NCBI GenBank assembly: GCA_037013495.1
Contig: CM072806.1
Location: 23,832,001-23,896,000 of the forward strand
From: Hippophae tibetana
Lineage: Eukaryota; Streptophyta; Magnoliopsida; Rosales; Elaeagnaceae
Length of the DNA stretch: 64,000 nt
Direction: 5' to 3'
Shown here in pieces: positions 11,251-23,900 of the stretch (position 1 is its first letter; every line of letters starts with the position of its first letter). Below the pieces are notes generated by a model. It was given only the letters and a program-made list of their open reading frames with translations. It was not told where the DNA came from and ran no database searches. The translations under genes and the position numbers were made by a program.

Positions 11251-13079
11251 CTAAAGTAACCAACATCACCAATGCAATTTCATTAAGTAATTATTTCACT
11301 ATATTTCATGTTTTGGGTACCAATGCTCCCCATACCAAGAATATCCCTCATGATACTGCTTCCATATGCTTGGCCTTACTCGTGGACTCCATGATTCTTA
11401 CAACACTACCAATGGTTATACCCATTACTTTAGCATCAAATGTTATAGACTTTTTTTCCCTCTCTCATAACCTGAATCTTCTTTTCATACTTAGTTATCT
11501 TTAGAGTTTTTTCTTTTTACCTTTTTGCATCTTCTTGCTAGAAGTGTGAGTTGTTACTTTTGGTTCTTACTAATTGTATTGTTTCATTATTTCTTGACCA
11601 ATAATGATGTAGGTGTTTCTTATGATCTTTTATGAGGTAAGCTGGTGAAGTATGTTCCAATAATCCTTTTTTGGCATATCTTATGTTTGATCAATGATCT
11701 CATTTGAGGCCACTTTTGTCTTTTTTTTCTTCTCCCTTGAATTTTTACCTTGTTTGTTGTGTTTGTCACCCAGATCTATAAGTTTACCTCGGATGACTTG
11801 TGTTTTGTTTAGTTCTTTCATGTTTGTTCTTTCAGTGTTAGTTGTTTATTTTTAGCATTGTGTATAAGTTTGTGTTGAGCATGTGCTGTTAAATGTTTAA
11901 AATTTATTATTTATATGTTTTTTGATGCTTTAATATGTCCCTATAGGATGCATGAGTGGTCATGATTAATGCATTATGTATGGATTTTCTTTTTCATATA
12001 GAAGTGTTCCTTTAACTTTCATTGTAAAAAATGAAGATAAGTTTGTTGCACAACTCATTAATTGCTACATGGGATGTGATTCTAGGATCACATTGCTTTA
12101 TGTTTACCTGACTTGCATACATGTAGAGGGAGTATATAGTGAAATCATAGGGAGTTGTGTAACTATGTTGCATGTTTGATTATGCTTAGTCTATCATGTA
12201 TAATTGTGTAGGGGTAACATAAGAGTATTTGATTAGATTGCATGTAAGTTTGCATGATACATTCATGGATATGTTTTATTTCATGTGTGCTAGACATACA
12301 ACATGAAGCGGGCATCAAGATGGATGTGTTGATTTATGAATATGGATGAAGCACAGAAAGACATATGCATTGGAGTTAAGTGTGTTTGGGGGTGTCTAGG
12401 TTATGCATTAGTGTTTATTCATAGGAATGAAATCCTTTAGGTCATCTTGCATAAATGTATCATGTATTCATGTTGTGTCTATTTAGGTTGTGCAATATTT
12501 TTCCACGAAAAGCCAAATGCAAAGATTGTAAGTCCTATTTTTTTGTTGGCATTCCTATGTGCAAAACATAGAGTATGTATTGTTTTACTTAGTGTATTAT
12601 CATCTTCTATATAAGGTTGATTATTAATAGCTCAATATTAGACACATGAACCTAGTTGTTACACTTCATATGTTTGCATGAAACACACACCACTGGAGGT
12701 TGACAACATGTAGTTGATATGTGTAGGTTGTGTATATGCATCATGTTGTTTTTACTATTTGCAAATATTTGAGGAAAATTACTTGGTAAAATTTTCAAAT
12801 AAAATGACTAGCTTTTAGTGTTTGTTAGGGCTCATTGAGGTGCTCGTTGAGTGGGTGGCAAGATAATTAGCAAAGAGGTCGATGAGAAATTGTGGTCATT
12901 ATCCTCACAATGACATCTATTATCCTTACCAAGGTGGTCAACAAGGACTTACTAAGTTGGTTAGCAAGACTCAACAAAGAATGTGATAGTTCAAGCGTTT
13001 TCTGTAAATATTCCTTATTTGGATTTTTAAAATAAATTAGAAAACGTAGGAAATTCTTTCAAGTCAATCTTATGCAGAA
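11251..13079. other. Unrecognised stretch between two LINE pieces
   Basis: Moderately AT-rich DNA with no clear coding similarity that I can name. The first 200 bases could be the low-complexity tail of LINE ORF1. No terminal repeats or RNA genes are seen. Confidence 0.4.
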
Positions 13080-13512
13080 TGCAAGGAATTATTTGAGGCT
13101 TCCTTAAGGCTACCTTATATGGTATTTTACAAAAATGGATGTGGACTAAAGTATTTTCTTGGAAAACAAAGTTTCTAGCAATAGTTGGTAAAGAGATACT
13201 TATCAAGTTAGTGGGCTCAACCCTTGCTCAATTACTGGATGAGTGTTTTTTCTGTTGCCAAAGCAAGTATGCAAGAGGCTTACGAAAATTTTGCTTAGAT
13301 TTTGGTAGGCGGGAAATGAGAAGGGTAAATGGATTAAATGGTGCTCAAAGAAGAAACTAACAAGGTATAAGGATGTAGAGGGGCTTCTTTGGATTTTTTT
13401 ACTCTAACTATGTTTGTAAAACAAGTTTGGAACATATTATGCAAGCCTCAAATTCCATGTGCAAGGGTACTCAAAAGGCATTTACCATCATGACAAAGTT
13501 TTGTGTGCTAAG
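13080..13512 (+). pseudogene. LINE reverse-transcriptase C-terminal part, left half
   Basis: The translation shows the conserved tail of plant non-LTR reverse transcriptases: 'GKEILIKLV' (family GreVLIKSV), then 'FCLDFGRRE' and 'KWIKWCSKKK', then 'FVKQVWNILCKP' and 'CARVLKRHLP' (family KQ-W-ill-P-sL-arvLKaryfP). Frame changes and stops break it. The sequence stops at the chromovirus LTR at 13513 and resumes after 19482, so the Gypsy element inserted into this LINE. The upstream polymerase motifs are not found in the window. Confidence 0.75.
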
Positions 13513-14168
13513 TGTCACGTCCCGCTCAAATTGTCCCGTAAAATCTAAATAAATGGTGGTTTCCAAAAGGATCTAGACTCTTCTACATGGGAAAGTTCTA
13601 GAGTTGCCTAGAGATGTCTAGAGGAAGCTAGAGTTGGATGGACTCAACTCAAGCATTGAACACTCTGGAATGCTCTAGAGTATACTAGCATGTGCTTGAA
13701 GGTGCTAGAATGGGCTGGAATATTCTAGAACATGGTGGATGGTTCTTGAAGGATGTAGAAGCCACTGGAAGCTTATGGAACATCCTAGAACTTGCATGAA
13801 GGAGCTAGGCAAACCTAGAAGGCTCTAGAATTGGCTAGAAGGTCCTAGAACCTTGTGGCATATTGTAGATAAAACTAGAACACTCTTGTACATTCTAGAG
13901 TTAGAATGATCTAGAAAGATGTGGCATAGCCTTAAGCTTGGAACCACACTATAAATAGACCCATTGGTCTTCATTTGTATTCATCTTGAGAAATGTTGGG
14001 AATTCTTAACATCTTGTAAGATAAACTCTCTCTAGAGCAATACAAAGCATTCTTTACAAACTCTCTTTCTTGTCTCTTTGGAGTTTCATTCGGATTCAAA
14101 GGCAGGCTTAGTGCAACAGATGGTACTAAGTGCCGCACGATCACTACTTGAAATTTAAGGTCGTGACA
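13513..14168 (+). repeat. 5' LTR of chromovirus copy 1
   Basis: A 656-bp LTR, TGTCACGTCCCGC...GTCGTGACA. It is packed with CTAGAA and TTCnnGAA motifs, including GAAggTCCtaGAA at 13838-13850. A TATA box, TATAAATA, lies at 13950-13957. The PBS begins two bases after its end. Confidence 0.92.
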
Positions 14169-17100
14169 GTTGGTATCAGAGCTTTCGATTGAAGCATTTC
14201 TACCCTTGGCATAATGAAGAACAGTGCACCATCTACACCAAGTGTTGATATTCCACCTATGGAACGTGGGCGTGAGGAAGGAGTCTCGAGCCAAGTCAAA
14301 AGACATGCTTTTTAGCTTAGAAGCACGTGTGGGGAGTGCATAGGACAGCTTAGGGGAGCTGTTCGACCGGGTGGACAACTTGGAGAAATGTTGCAATGGC
14401 TTGGAGGCCAAGGATGTGGAGATCCATGCAGCGGTCAAGATGTCCCTTAATGAGCTAGACGGTGGGTTAAGGCAAGAGATTGAAGGGCTGAAGGCCGAAA
14501 TTTGCAAGGTAAGGGATCTTGTCCAAAGAGAAGTTGCTAATGTCTTGCTTAGAGTTGAGGATATGGGTGGTGATCTAGCTCTATGTAAGCGGGCTATGGC
14601 CGCGGGAACTAGCACAACCACCATCATTGAGGCTAAGAGGGTGGATGTTCCCAAGCCTAAGACCTTCAATGGTGTTAGGAATGCTAGGGAAGTTGAGAAC
14701 TTCCTATGGGGGCTGGAACAATACTTTGAGGCTACTGACATAGCGAACCATGCCAGCAAGATCCGAACTATTGCCATGTATTTTTCTGACACTGCTATGC
14801 TATGGTGGAGACGGAGGCATGGTGATGTGCAATGAGGGGTTTGCACAATTGAAACCTTTGATGATTTCAAAAGGGAGTTCAGAATGTAGTTCTTCCCTAC
14901 AAATATTGAAGAGGAGGCAAGAGGTCGACTACGACGATTAAAGCAGACAGGTAGCATAAGGGACTATGTGAAGGAGTTCACAACCTTGTTGCTTGAAGTT
15001 CCTAACACATTAGACAAGGATTCCCTATTCTTGTTCATGGATGGTCTCCAATCCTGGGCTAACCTCGAGCTCAAGCAACGTGGTGTCCAAGACTTGCCTT
15101 CGGCTATTGCGATTGCAGAAAGCTTTATTGACTACTCCACAAATAAGGAGAGTTCAAAATCCACATATAAAAATTTGGTGGAGGAAAGTGTAGTGGAGGC
15201 CATGCTAAAAGTCAAGGACCCAAAAATCATAAAGATGGCTCCTCATTCAATCCACGAGATAAGGGGAAGGAAAAGAAGGATCGTGGTGCCTCGAAGCCCC
15301 GTGTGACATACTTCATATGCGATGGACCGCATTAGGCACGTGAATGTTCAAAAAGGAAGGCCTTGAGTGCCTTAGTTGCCTCCACACATGATCAAGATGG
15401 AGGTGAGTCGGACGAGGGTACAAAGATGGGTTCTTTGCGCCTACTTGGTGCATTGTAGAGCACCTCAAAGACCCCCAAAGGCTTGATGTTCATAGATGCA
15501 ACCATCAATGGGAAGGTTGCCAAAGCTTTGGTGGACACATGTGCATCTCATAACTTTTTCAGTGGAGGAAGAAAAAAGACTCGGCCTTAAGGTAGTCCAT
15601 GGAGGGGGATCTCTCGAAGCAGTTAACTCGGAAGTACTACCATTGCATGGAGTTTCTCGTGGAGTTAAGGTTAGTCTTGGTGCTTCGACTGGCCAAGTGG
15701 ACTTATCAGTGGCGCCCATCTCTGTTGTATTCGGCATGAAGTTCTTAGACCAGGTTAGAGCTTTCTTGGTGCCATGCTCAAACTCTATGTGTATCATGGA
15801 TGGTTCGAAGGTGTGTGTGGTACCGATGGAGATGACCACCAGACCTACTACCCAAGCTCTCTCAGCGCTTCAATTCAAGAAGGGATTGAAGAGGGATGAA
15901 GAGAGTTATTTGGACATCTTAAAGGAATACGATGATGAGGAGGCATCACCAAAGCTAAGCTTGCCGACGGAAGTGTAAGTTGTCTTAGATAAGTTCCATG
16001 ATGTGATGCCTGAGGCATTGCCTAAACGGTTACCTCCAAGGAGGGAGGTAGACCACGAAATTGAGCTAGAACCCGGCACCAGGCCACCAGCAATGAGCCC
16101 TTATCGAATGGCAAACTCAGAGTTGGCAGAATTGTGGAAGCAACTCGACGAATTGCTAGATGTTGGCTTCATAAGGCCCTCCAAAGCCTCATTTGGTGCC
16201 CCAGTGCTCTTTCAAAAGAAGAAGGATGGCTCGCTACGAATTTGCATCGACTATCAGGCTCTAAATAAGATCACGGTTAAAAATAAGTATCATATCCCAC
16301 TTATTGCTAATTTGTTCGATCACTTGGGGAATGCTAGATACTTTACAAAATTGGACTTGCGGTCGGGATATTACCAGGTATGTATAGCCAAAGAGGATGA
16401 GCCAAAGACCACATGTGTGACCAGGTATGGTGCCTATGAGTTCCTTGTCATGCCATTTGGCCTCACAAATGCACCAGCCACCTTCTGCACTCTAATGAAC
16501 AAGATTTTCCATCCCTACCTCGATCGGTTCGTGGTAGTATATCTTGACGAAATTGTGATATATAGCCGGACTTTGGAAGAACATCTAGAGCATTTGAAGA
16601 AGGTGTTCGAGGTTCTGGGGGAAAATGAACTATATGTCAAGAAGGAGAAATGTTCCTTTGTCCAAGATGAGGTGATGTTCTTGGGGCATAGGATAAAGGA
16701 TGGAAAGCTTATGATGGATGGAACCAAGGTGAAAGCCATCCAAGAATGGGAACCTCCTGCAAAGGTCCCCAAGTTAAGGTCTTTCCTCGAACTTGTAAAC
16801 TACTATAGAAGGTTTATCAAGTCCTATTCAGCAAGAGCAGCCTCATTGACCGACCTGCTCAAAAAGAACAAGGCTTGGGAATGGACAAGTGAATGCCAAG
16901 CCTCGTTCGAAGACTTGAAGAAGGTCATCAGTGGAGAATTGGTGCTTTTCCTACCAGACCCTTCCAAGATGTATGAGCTACACACAGATGCTTTAGACTT
17001 TTCCATTGGTGTAGTATTGATGCAGGAAGGGCGTCTGATAGCTTACGAGAGCCACAAACTTAATGACATTGAACGCCGCTACACAGTGCAAGAAAAAGAA

Positions 17101-18827
17101 ATGATAGCTATCATTCATTGCCTAAGGGTGTGGCGACTCTACTTATTGGGTTCTCACTTTGTTATCATGACGGAAAATGTGGCAACTAGCTACTTTCAGA
17201 CTCAAAAGAAGTTGAGTCCCAAGCAAGCTCGGTGGCAAGACTTCTTGGCAAAGTTTGACTATAGGCTGGAGTACAAGCTCGGTAAGGCAAATGTGGTGGC
17301 TGATGCGCTGAGTCGAAAGGCAGAGTTAGCAGCCTTGAGTAGGCCAAGCAATCCCTTGTTGGAAAGGATCAAAGAAGGGCTTGAGCATGATGCCCTTGCT
17401 CAAAACCTCCTTGCCCTCGTCAAGGAAGGAAAGACAAGGTGATTTTGGCTGAGTGACGGACTACTCTACGTCAAGCAGAATCCTATCTTTGTGCTGAAGT
17501 GGGGAAGCATAAGGAAGGAGCATATCAAGGAGTGCCATGATTCACTATGGGCTAGACACCCAGGAATGAGGCGCACCCTTGCTTTGATCAAGTCAATCTA
17601 CTACTGGCCTCAACTACGGGATGATGTTGAAGCCTATATGAGGACTTATCTTATGTGCCAACAGGACAAGATAGAGCAGTATGCACTTGGAGGTTTGCTA
17701 GAGCCACTGCCTATTCCAGAGAGACCATGTGAGAGTGTCAATATGGATTTCATCACTTGCTTGCCAAAATCAGAGGGCTTTGGCAGCATCATTGTAGTCA
17801 TTGATCGCTTCAGCAAGTATGAAACATTCATACCTACCTCAGTGGATTGCACGGCGGATGAGACAACATGGTTGTTCCTCAAACATGTTGTGAAGCATTG
17901 AGGGATTCCATCCAATATCGTGAGTGATCGAGACCCACGATTCACAGGGAAATTTTGGATGAAATTGTTCAAGTTGTTGGGATCAGACTTGAACTTCTCT
18001 ACAAGCTTTCATCTCCAAAGCGATGGACAAACAGAACATGCCAACGCACTGTTGGAGCTTTATCTCAGGCACTTTGTTAGTGCCAACCAACACGATTGGG
18101 CTAAGTTGCTAGATGTAGCCCAATTCTCTTATAACTTACAAAGGAGCGAATCCACCACGAAGAGTCCCTTCGAGATCGTCATGAGGCAGCAACCCATGAC
18201 TCATCATGCCTTGGCCACAAGTTATGAAGGAAAGAGTCATGTTGCCTTCAAATTTACCAAGGCGTGGCACGAACAAGCTGAGTTGGCCCGTGCTTATTTG
18301 AACAAGGCATCTAAGAAGATGAAGAAATGGGCTGACAAGAAAAAGAGGATGTTGGAATTTCAAGAAGGAGATTTGGTCCTTGTCAAACTATTGCCCCAAT
18401 AGTACAAGTCCTTGTGGAAGGTTCATAAGGGGTTGGTACGGAAGTATGAAGGACCATTTCCAGTCCTCAAGCAAGTTGGTAAGGTGTCCTACAAGCTACA
18501 ACTCCTTCTGAAGCTTAAAATATATCCTGTTTTTTATGTAAGCATGCTAAAACCTTATCATGGAGACAAGGAAGACATAAGTCGGGGAGAATCCAAGAGG
18601 GCACCTACTGCAGTGGTAACCTTCTTTGACAGAGAAGTGGACTCAATCTTGGCAGATCGCTTAATCCGGCGTAGGGGCGTACCAAGTAATCAGGAATACT
18701 TGGTCAAGTGGAAAAATGCCCCAAACATAGAAGCAAGCTAGGAACCTGAAGATTCTTTATGGAAATTCAAAGATGACATAGAAAGGTTCAAGCTTGAAGG
18801 CGCGTTGCGAACTGGAGTGGGGGAGGG

Positions 18828-19472
18828 TGTTACGTCCCGCTCAAATTGTCCCGCAAAATCCAAATAAATGGTGGTTGCCTAAAGGATCTAAACTCTTCTA
18901 CATGGGAAAGTTCTAGAGTGGCCTAGAAATGCCTAGAGGAAGCTAGAGTTGGATGGACTCAACTCAAGCATTGAAGGCTCTAGAATACTTTAGAGTATAC
19001 TAGCATGTGCTTGAAGGTGCTAGAACAGGCCGGAATATTCTAGAACATGGTGGATGGTTCTTGAAGGATGTAGAAGCCGCTGGAAGCTTACGGAACATTC
19101 TAAAACTTGCATGAAGGAGCTAGACAAACCTAGAAGGCTCTAGAGTTGGTTAGAAGGTCCTAGAATCTTGTGGCATATTATAGATAAAACTAGAACACTC
19201 TTGTATATTCTAGAGTTAGAATGATCTAGAAAGATGTGGCATAGCCTTAAGCTTAGAGTCATACTATAAATAGACCCATTGGTCTTCATTTGTGAGATCT
19301 TGAGAATTCTTAGTATCTTGTAAGATAAACTCTCTCTAGAGCAATACAAAGCATTCTTTACAAATTATCTTTCTAGTCTCTTTGGAGTTTCATTCGAATT
19401 CAAAGATAGGCTTAGTGCAACGGACGGTGCTAAGTGACGCACGATCGTTACTTGAAATTTAAGGTCGTGACA
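18828..19472 (+). repeat. 3' LTR of chromovirus copy 1
   Basis: A 645-bp LTR, TGTTACGTCCCGC...GTCGTGACA, preceded by the purine tract at 18811-18827, with TATAAATA at 19265-19272. It is followed by GTTGGTATCA (19473-19482), identical to the start of the internal region after the 5' LTR, so the homology runs 10 bases past the LTR end. Confidence 0.92.
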
Positions 19473-19482
19473 GTTGGTATCA

Positions 19483-19830
19483 CCAGTGAGTATAGCTTTG
19501 CAAGATATGATAGGAATGGATGTAGGGTTGATAAGTGGAAAGATTTCTGGCTAGAACGAGTTGTAAGGCTAGTTGATTATCAGGTTGAATTTTTTTTTCT
19601 TTGGTTTCTGATTTAATCAGCGTACAAGAACTTTAGAAGATACACATGCTTCATGGTCTTTTTCCTCTAGCTGGGCAAGATATGATGATGTGGTCTTACA
19701 CTAAAAATGGGAATTTCACGTTGAAGGCTTGTGATCATATATGCATAGGCAGAGAGATGCATATGGATTGCTAATGTTCCCCCAAAGGTGAGGATATTTG
19801 GTTGGAAGTGGGAATTGCTTACTTAGGGCA
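19483..19830 (+). pseudogene. LINE reverse-transcriptase tail, right half, with zf-RVT domain
   Basis: It continues the LINE interrupted at 13512. The translation gives 'RNGCRVDKWKDFWLER' (family G-G-x-i-x-x-W-k-D-x-Wl), then 'MMMWSYTKNGNFTLKA' (family D-x-x-W-x-x-t-x-x-G-x-F-t-v-k-s-a), then 'IANVPPKVRIFGWKWELLT' (family iW-n-P-x-K-v-k-x-F-x-W+), the start of the zinc-binding zf-RVT region. A stop and at least one frame change separate these pieces. The match is lost at about 19830, next to an AT-rich stretch starting 'agggcatgtttcaatc'. Confidence 0.75.
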
Positions 19831-20985
19831 TGTTTCAATCTTGATTCTGGATTTTTCATTTTCTTTAAATGATTTTTCAATAGTATATGTTCAATAAAGA
19901 TTTCTGAATTTCTGAATTTGTTTCAAGTTTTTAATCACTAACATCATATAAAATAATTCATAAATCTTTAAAAATAAAAATATTAAATTAAATTTATAAT
20001 TTTTGATTTTTTTTATTTTCACCGAAAAAAAAAATTAAAAATAAATCATCCGATCAATTTTATATTTATAAATATTTAAAAAAAGTGATAAAAACATAAA
20101 ATTTTAAATAATAACCAAAATAATTTCTTATTTTTCAAGTTTTCAAAAAATTCAAATAAAAATAAAAAACATTATCAAACTTATAAGTAATTTTTGTTAT
20201 TTTTTTCTTTAAAACCACTAAATCACAAAATCAATTATTTAATCATAACCCATAAATTATAAATTATAATCATTATCAGCCTTAATAAACCTCTCATTAT
20301 TTGTTCTTAATCCTGTTCTTTCTGCGGAGTTTGCAAATACATTAACTAGTGAATATATTCTTGCAAAGAGCTTGCAGCATGCGTACAAAACAAAAATACC
20401 TGAGAATTATAAAAATACCAACTATACTATACTGGTATTATGGTATTCAGTGTTATATTTATGACTGCATAAAATTATGTGAAATGTTGCAGTTTTTTTA
20501 GTATTTCTGCAGTATATTTGTTAATTTACCCAAACAATAACTCAATATTTTATTGAAATACAACTAATGAGAAACAATGGCAGTTTTTCGTCTTTTGCCC
20601 AGAATTTATAACTACGTATTTTACTCAGAAATAAAGAATAATAGGGTTTTTATCCTCCTCCATCCCGTGTATAAGCTAAAGAAGCCCGCATTATTGCTTA
20701 TGTTGGGAATTTATCCCATCTTAATCACCACAATTAGCAGCGAAGTGGCCAACATTTTTACTCTGAGAAGGCAAAAAAAAAGGGAATTAGCAAAACTTCG
20801 GTAGACTCTAAAAAAGAGAATAATATATATATCAGTGGATTAAAAAAATAAATAAATATAACGCACTATATTTTCAATTCCCTGAGGAAGGTAAGCAGAA
20901 CAGGGTTCAAATTAAATCTCCCATCACGAGAGAAAAATTGATAGAATTGCTAGACATTAAACACAAGCCGATTGAGGAAGCATGT
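19831..20985. other. AT-rich stretch and 3' flank of the IFRD gene
   Basis: From about 19826 to 20290 the DNA is extremely AT-rich and starts with a gggcatgttt motif like that of some hAT-type MITEs, but no matching terminal repeat is found. The part from about 20700 to 20985 lies directly downstream of the IFRD stop codon on the minus strand and probably holds its 3' untranslated region. No single polyadenylation signal stands out. Confidence 0.4.
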
Positions 20986-23900
20986 TCAAGATGGCAAAGA
21001 GACTACCTCTGCTAACATTCGCTGTTTGTTAAGATATTGGGTCCTAGCTTTGTTGACAACTGAATTTGGAGACTTGTACATCCTCTGCACATGTAAACTA
21101 AGTTGTCAATAAAAATTATAAGCAACAAACAGAAAATAAAACCCCATCACAAAAGTGAAGACCTTTTCACCACTAGACAATCGTTTTTCGCAATCGACAA
21201 TATACTTCTTGGGAGTGAACCCAAAGACATCTTGGAGGAATTCATTTTCCTGAACAAGCAAAAACCGATAAGGTTGAAGTTTCCATTAGCAAAGTAACAT
21301 GAAGTTAGAATTATTGTTAGAGAGCAGGAAACTTACCTGCATGTGCTTAGTAAACCCTCCACCAAGAAACTGCTTCAAAAAGTTTAACTGTCGAAATACG
21401 ACAAGGCAAGGTAATCATCATAAAGCTCGAAACAAATATGGAAAAGGGCAAGAAGGCTTTAACAAAATCAAAGGTGCACAAGAAGAAGGATGACTAGAAA
21501 ATACCTGTATCTGTTGAGACCACGTTGAAGTTTGCAGAGATTCTCCACAAATCTTTACAGAAACTTCAGGACAGTAACCATCCTAGAAAAAATGGATTAA
21601 TCATTATGGAAACCCGTAAGCTAAATAGGCAACTAGCTAAAGGTTAGAAAAAATACCTCAAAATATTCTAATATATCTCGAAACACATTTCTCTGGCTAT
21701 TCAGATCTTTTTTAGCAGAACCTTTACCGCCTGCCTCAGCTGAAAGGTTTTTTACTTGATTTATAACTTTTGTTTTAAGTCCTTGTATATGTACCACATC
21801 CCGTAGTTTTCTTCCTTCTTGAGTTGATTCTGCACTTGCACCTTTCGCTTCATCAATAATTTTTTCTAGAACACCTATTTCAAAGATTAAAGCCAGTGCC
21901 TGACCAGCAGCGATCCGTACAGACCGGTCATCTTTGTCTAGAAGACTTGATAAATAAGATATTGATCTGCAACATTTGTAGCCAAAAATAAAAATTAACA
22001 GAATCTATGAATCAAATGTTATATTCGGGGTACAGAATAACAGCATAAATAAAAAATTTCATGAATATGACAAAAGTATCTACAAGGGAAAATTGTAGTA
22101 ATTTAATTTAAAAGTTGATTTACTTCAGTTTTAATTTTCTCAATCTAAGGGTTACTTTTTCACAAGGGTTGCCAAATTCAATTCCGGGGTACCAAATTGT
22201 CGATTTGTCTATATTTTTATACTCATATAAAAATAAACCTTATAGAGAGCACCTGAGGAACAAACAGAAGTCTTCAAATTTTAGGATAAATTAGCTCAAG
22301 TTCATTAAAAACATATGTTCATGTATAAAACATTTACTAATTACTAATTAAATGAATATAATAAGATATCAAGTTTAAAAAGAGAGAAAGAACATCATCA
22401 CAAGTTCCAATAATAATGTTTGCCAAAAAAGTTCAACTAATAAATAAAAAATAAAAAATAAGAGTGATCTCAAAAATTTTATCAAAATTATCCCAACTCT
22501 ACTACGACTTTTTCAAGTACCATTTTAGGAAATTTATTGCACATGGGCAATGACCCAAGAAGTGTATTTCAAACTGACAAACATATATATTATCTTGTTT
22601 ACGGAAAACAAAATTAGTACCCAAGGGGAAAGGATCATCACTATATTAATATTAATATAAGGACATTTAAGTCTTATAATAAAAATACCAAGGTGTGTAT
22701 CAGAGGACACATTTACCCATTTAGCTCTACTTAAATGAGGTATAACTTAACTCAGCTTATCTAATTTTTAAATAAGTTGAAATGAGCCAGTAGATAGTCC
22801 ATTTAATTTTTTTATATTGAACTCATTTAAATTATTTTATATTTTAAACATTTAGACCATGTTTGATAACCATTTCAATCTATAATTTCTAATAATTAAG
22901 TTTTAAAATTAAATTTTTAATTTCAAAATATTTTAAGAAAAAGAAAAATTATTTGATAACCAATTTCTAGTTTCAATACTAAAAAGTAGAAACTGAAAAT
23001 TGAATATTGCTTGTTTACTAACTCATAATTTTCATCTTTTAACCATTTAAGTTGAGCTAAGTTGGGCAGAATCAGAATAATTTTTAATAAAAAGAGCATA
23101 GTTTTCTATAGAAATCTCAAAATCATAAACCGTAAAATTGTTTAGAAACTAGATTTTTAAAACATTTTAATGATATATTACATGATTTATAATATTTTGT
23201 GAGATAATATAATTTAAATTTCAAAAATGAGTCAAAAATGTTCTACCAAATCTAAACAATTATTAATAAAATAAACATAACTTTCTATAGAAATCTCGAA
23301 CAGTAAAATTTATTAGAAGCTTCACTTCTAGAACTTGAACTTTCTAATAGTATATGAAATAATTCATTAAATTTACAAATTAGTACATTTTATATCTTAA
23401 AAAGAGTACAAAATTATCTTTCTAAATCCAAACAGTTATTAGTAAAATGTGCATAGCCTATAGAAAACTAGAAATCACACACTGTAAAATTTCTTAGAAA
23501 TTAGACTTATAGAGATTTCTAATTATATAAAAAATGAACCATAATATTGTGTGAATTAATATAATTTATATTTCAAAAATATTTAATAGAATTTGAACAA
23601 TATTTAATAAAATGAGCATAATTTTTCTAAAAAACTCAATTTTAAAATGTAATTATAAAATAGACTACTTGATATTTTCAATAATATAGGGATTTCATTA
23701 TAAATTATTGGTTAGCTAAGTAATTTTCTTTGATTTTCTTTCTCATTGGATAGCTTTTTTATTCAATATATTTTTGTCAGATGAGGTAGTGAGTTACTCA
23801 TTTAAGTTCGCAAGCTAATTGAGCTGCTCATTTAAGTTGGTAGACTCAATGGGCCAACTTTAAATGAGCTAAGTTGAATGAACAGTTTATTTGACGTCTC

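Larger units (their letters stand above)
13513..19472 (+). mobile_element. Ty3/Gypsy chromovirus, copy 1 (fossil)
   Basis: A full-length layout about 5.96 kb long. It has a 5' LTR (13513-14168), an initiator-tRNA-Met-type PBS (TGGTATCAGAGC, 14171-14182), gag (about 14210-15370), protease (about 15480-15830), reverse transcriptase (about 16080-16770), RNase H (about 16900-17320), integrase (about 17440-18270), a chromodomain-like C-terminus (about 18630-18790), a PPT (18811-18827) and a 3' LTR (18828-19472). Domain order and the C-terminal chromodomain place it in the plant chromoviruses. The two LTRs differ at about 5-7 percent of sites by eye, which suggests an insertion a few million years ago. 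The coding region is broken in several places. It sits inside a LINE. Confidence 0.92.

Noticed and set aside
14171-14182. tRNA-like sequence (TGGTATCAGAGC)
   Set aside because: It is the primer-binding site complementary to the initiator tRNA-Met 3' end, directly after an LTR, and not a tRNA gene.
13971-14957. Long minus-strand open frame of 328 codons
   Set aside because: It is antisense to the chromovirus leader and gag, which has recognisable gag features. The antisense product matches nothing known.
20577-20804. Small plus-strand open frame of 75 codons near the IFRD 3' end
   Set aside because: It overlaps the likely 3' flank of the IFRD gene on the other strand and shows no domain or upstream signal.
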